Origin: a bacterium
Lineage (GTDB): Bacteria > Vulcanimicrobiota > Vulcanimicrobiia > Vulcanimicrobiales > Vulcanimicrobiaceae
Reading direction: 5' to 3'
DNA length: 6,489 nucleotides
NCBI GenBank assembly: GCA_021807065.1
Contig: JAKAPO010000141.1
Location: 1 to 6,489 of the forward strand
In this document: positions 5,989 through 6,489 of the stretch, in pieces
Numbering within the stretch: position 1 is the first letter of the stretch
Layout of the letters: each line of letters starts with the position of its first letter
The notes under the pieces: generated by a model
Told to the model about the DNA's origin: nothing
The model's database searches: none
Seen by the model: the letters and a program-made list of their open reading frames with translations, nothing else
Position numbers and translations under genes: made by a program

Positions 5989-6489
5989 CTATGGAGAAAC
6001 TTGAATTCGAGGGCGCGAGTCCCACGTCGTTTGAGGCTTCAGGCCCACGCGCAGTCTACCCATGCCGAACGCTGCCATGATGAGTGACGCAAGACCCAGC
6101 CACACCGGGGCCTTGGATGCCTCTTCATCGGGATGGAACGAGGAATAGCGCGGATCGGAGCGCAGATACGCGCCCCAGTTTTCGCCGGCGTCCGCGCTCG
6201 CGGCAGCGGCACGCGCCGGTGGCGCTGCCGGCCGCGCCGTCGGCTGCGCGGATAGCGTGAAGTGCTGCGCAGCGAGCGGGACAGTGACGACGAACGCGGC
6301 GAGAACGAAACTGCCGAGCGCCGTCGAAAAGTCGAGGGTGGCATCGGCTGGTGCGGTGAGCACGAGCGCGCCGGTCGCGCACAAGAGCGCCAGCGCCTCC
6401 ATCACCGGACCATGTTCCACCGCGACGCCGAACGGCACGGCGGCAACTGCCGCGACGAGCAATCGCCCGGCCCACGCGGCAACGAACGA
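5989..6489 (-). CDS. Integral membrane protein, partial at right edge; possibly polysaccharide-related
   Basis: The frame is open from the right edge to the TAG stop at 5989-5991, giving 166 complete codons. A TTG at 6462 could be a start, but the residues before it (FVAAWAGRL) continue a hydrophobic segment, so the true N-terminus is probably outside the window. Hydrophobic stretches are LLVAAVAAVPFGVAV, VMEALALLCATGALVLTAP and ALGSFVLAAFVVTVPLA, followed by a soluble Ala/Pro-rich linker (ARPAAPPARAAAASADAG), a polar segment with NWGAYLRSDPRYSSFHPDEE, one more membrane helix (VWLGLASLIMAAFGMG) and a basic tail. The first helices resemble the N-terminal helices of O-antigen ligase/polymerase family proteins, but the long conserved remainder of that family is absent. 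It lies upstream of the export genes on the same strand, 71 bases away, so it is likely in the same operon. I do not recognise the family. Confidence 0.75.
   Translation of the reverse strand, partial: SFVAAWAGRLLVAAVAAVPFGVAVEHGPVMEALALLCATGALVLTAPADATLDFSTALGSFVLAAFVVTVPLAAQHFTLSAQPTARPAAPPARAAAASADAGENWGAYLRSDPRYSSFHPDEEASKAPVWLGLASLIMAAFGMGRLRVGLKPQTTWDSRPRIQVSP

Noticed and set aside
5918..6025. N-terminal extension of the export protein to 6025
   Set aside because: It would overlap the upstream gene and place 36 polar residues before a good signal peptide that starts at the ATG at 5917.

Overview
The window is GC-rich with little intergenic DNA, and it reads as a chromosomal segment of a free-living bacterium carrying an exopolysaccharide or capsule export locus flanked by signalling genes. 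The coding style (high GC, GTG/TTG starts, Ala/Arg-rich proteins, Pro-rich linkers) fits a soil or acid-environment phylum. I lean weakly towards Eremiobacterota-like or similar poorly cultured lineages, but nothing in the sequence proves this. I see no tRNA, rRNA, CRISPR array, insertion sequence or phage gene.

Layout. On the right, three genes run leftward on the minus strand: an integral membrane protein cut by the window edge (6489-5989), a Wza/GumB-type polysaccharide export protein with a signal peptide (5917-4973), and a Wzc/GumC-type chain-length determinant fused to a BY-family tyrosine autokinase domain (4973-2832). The last two share a TGATG stop/start junction and are almost certainly translationally coupled. 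In the centre, a plus-strand LuxR-type regulator (1837-2835) converges on the kinase gene; the two stop codons sit in one CTAG. On the left, a second minus-strand group contains a NarL/FixJ-type response regulator (1552-917), a stand-alone receiver-like protein (832-482), and the N-terminal part of a Pro-rich protein with a GAF-like domain that runs off the left edge (429-1).

The LuxR gene and the NarL-type gene are divergent across a 284-base intergenic region. This is the only long non-coding stretch, and it holds several inverted repeats: a perfect 15-base dyad at 1720-1734, a 7-bp hairpin at 1566-1587 just upstream of the response-regulator start, and a 6-bp hairpin at 1834-1852 that includes the LuxR start codon.

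How the parts may work together. Wzc-type proteins polymerise and regulate chain length with Wza-type outer-membrane export channels; this part rests on well-known families. The flanking regulators have no cognate histidine kinase in the window. Their placement suggests, but does not prove, that they control polysaccharide output or surface behaviour. The most interesting features are the unusual receivers (acidic pocket altered in both), the BY-kinase tail reduced to two tyrosines, and the dyad-rich divergent control region.
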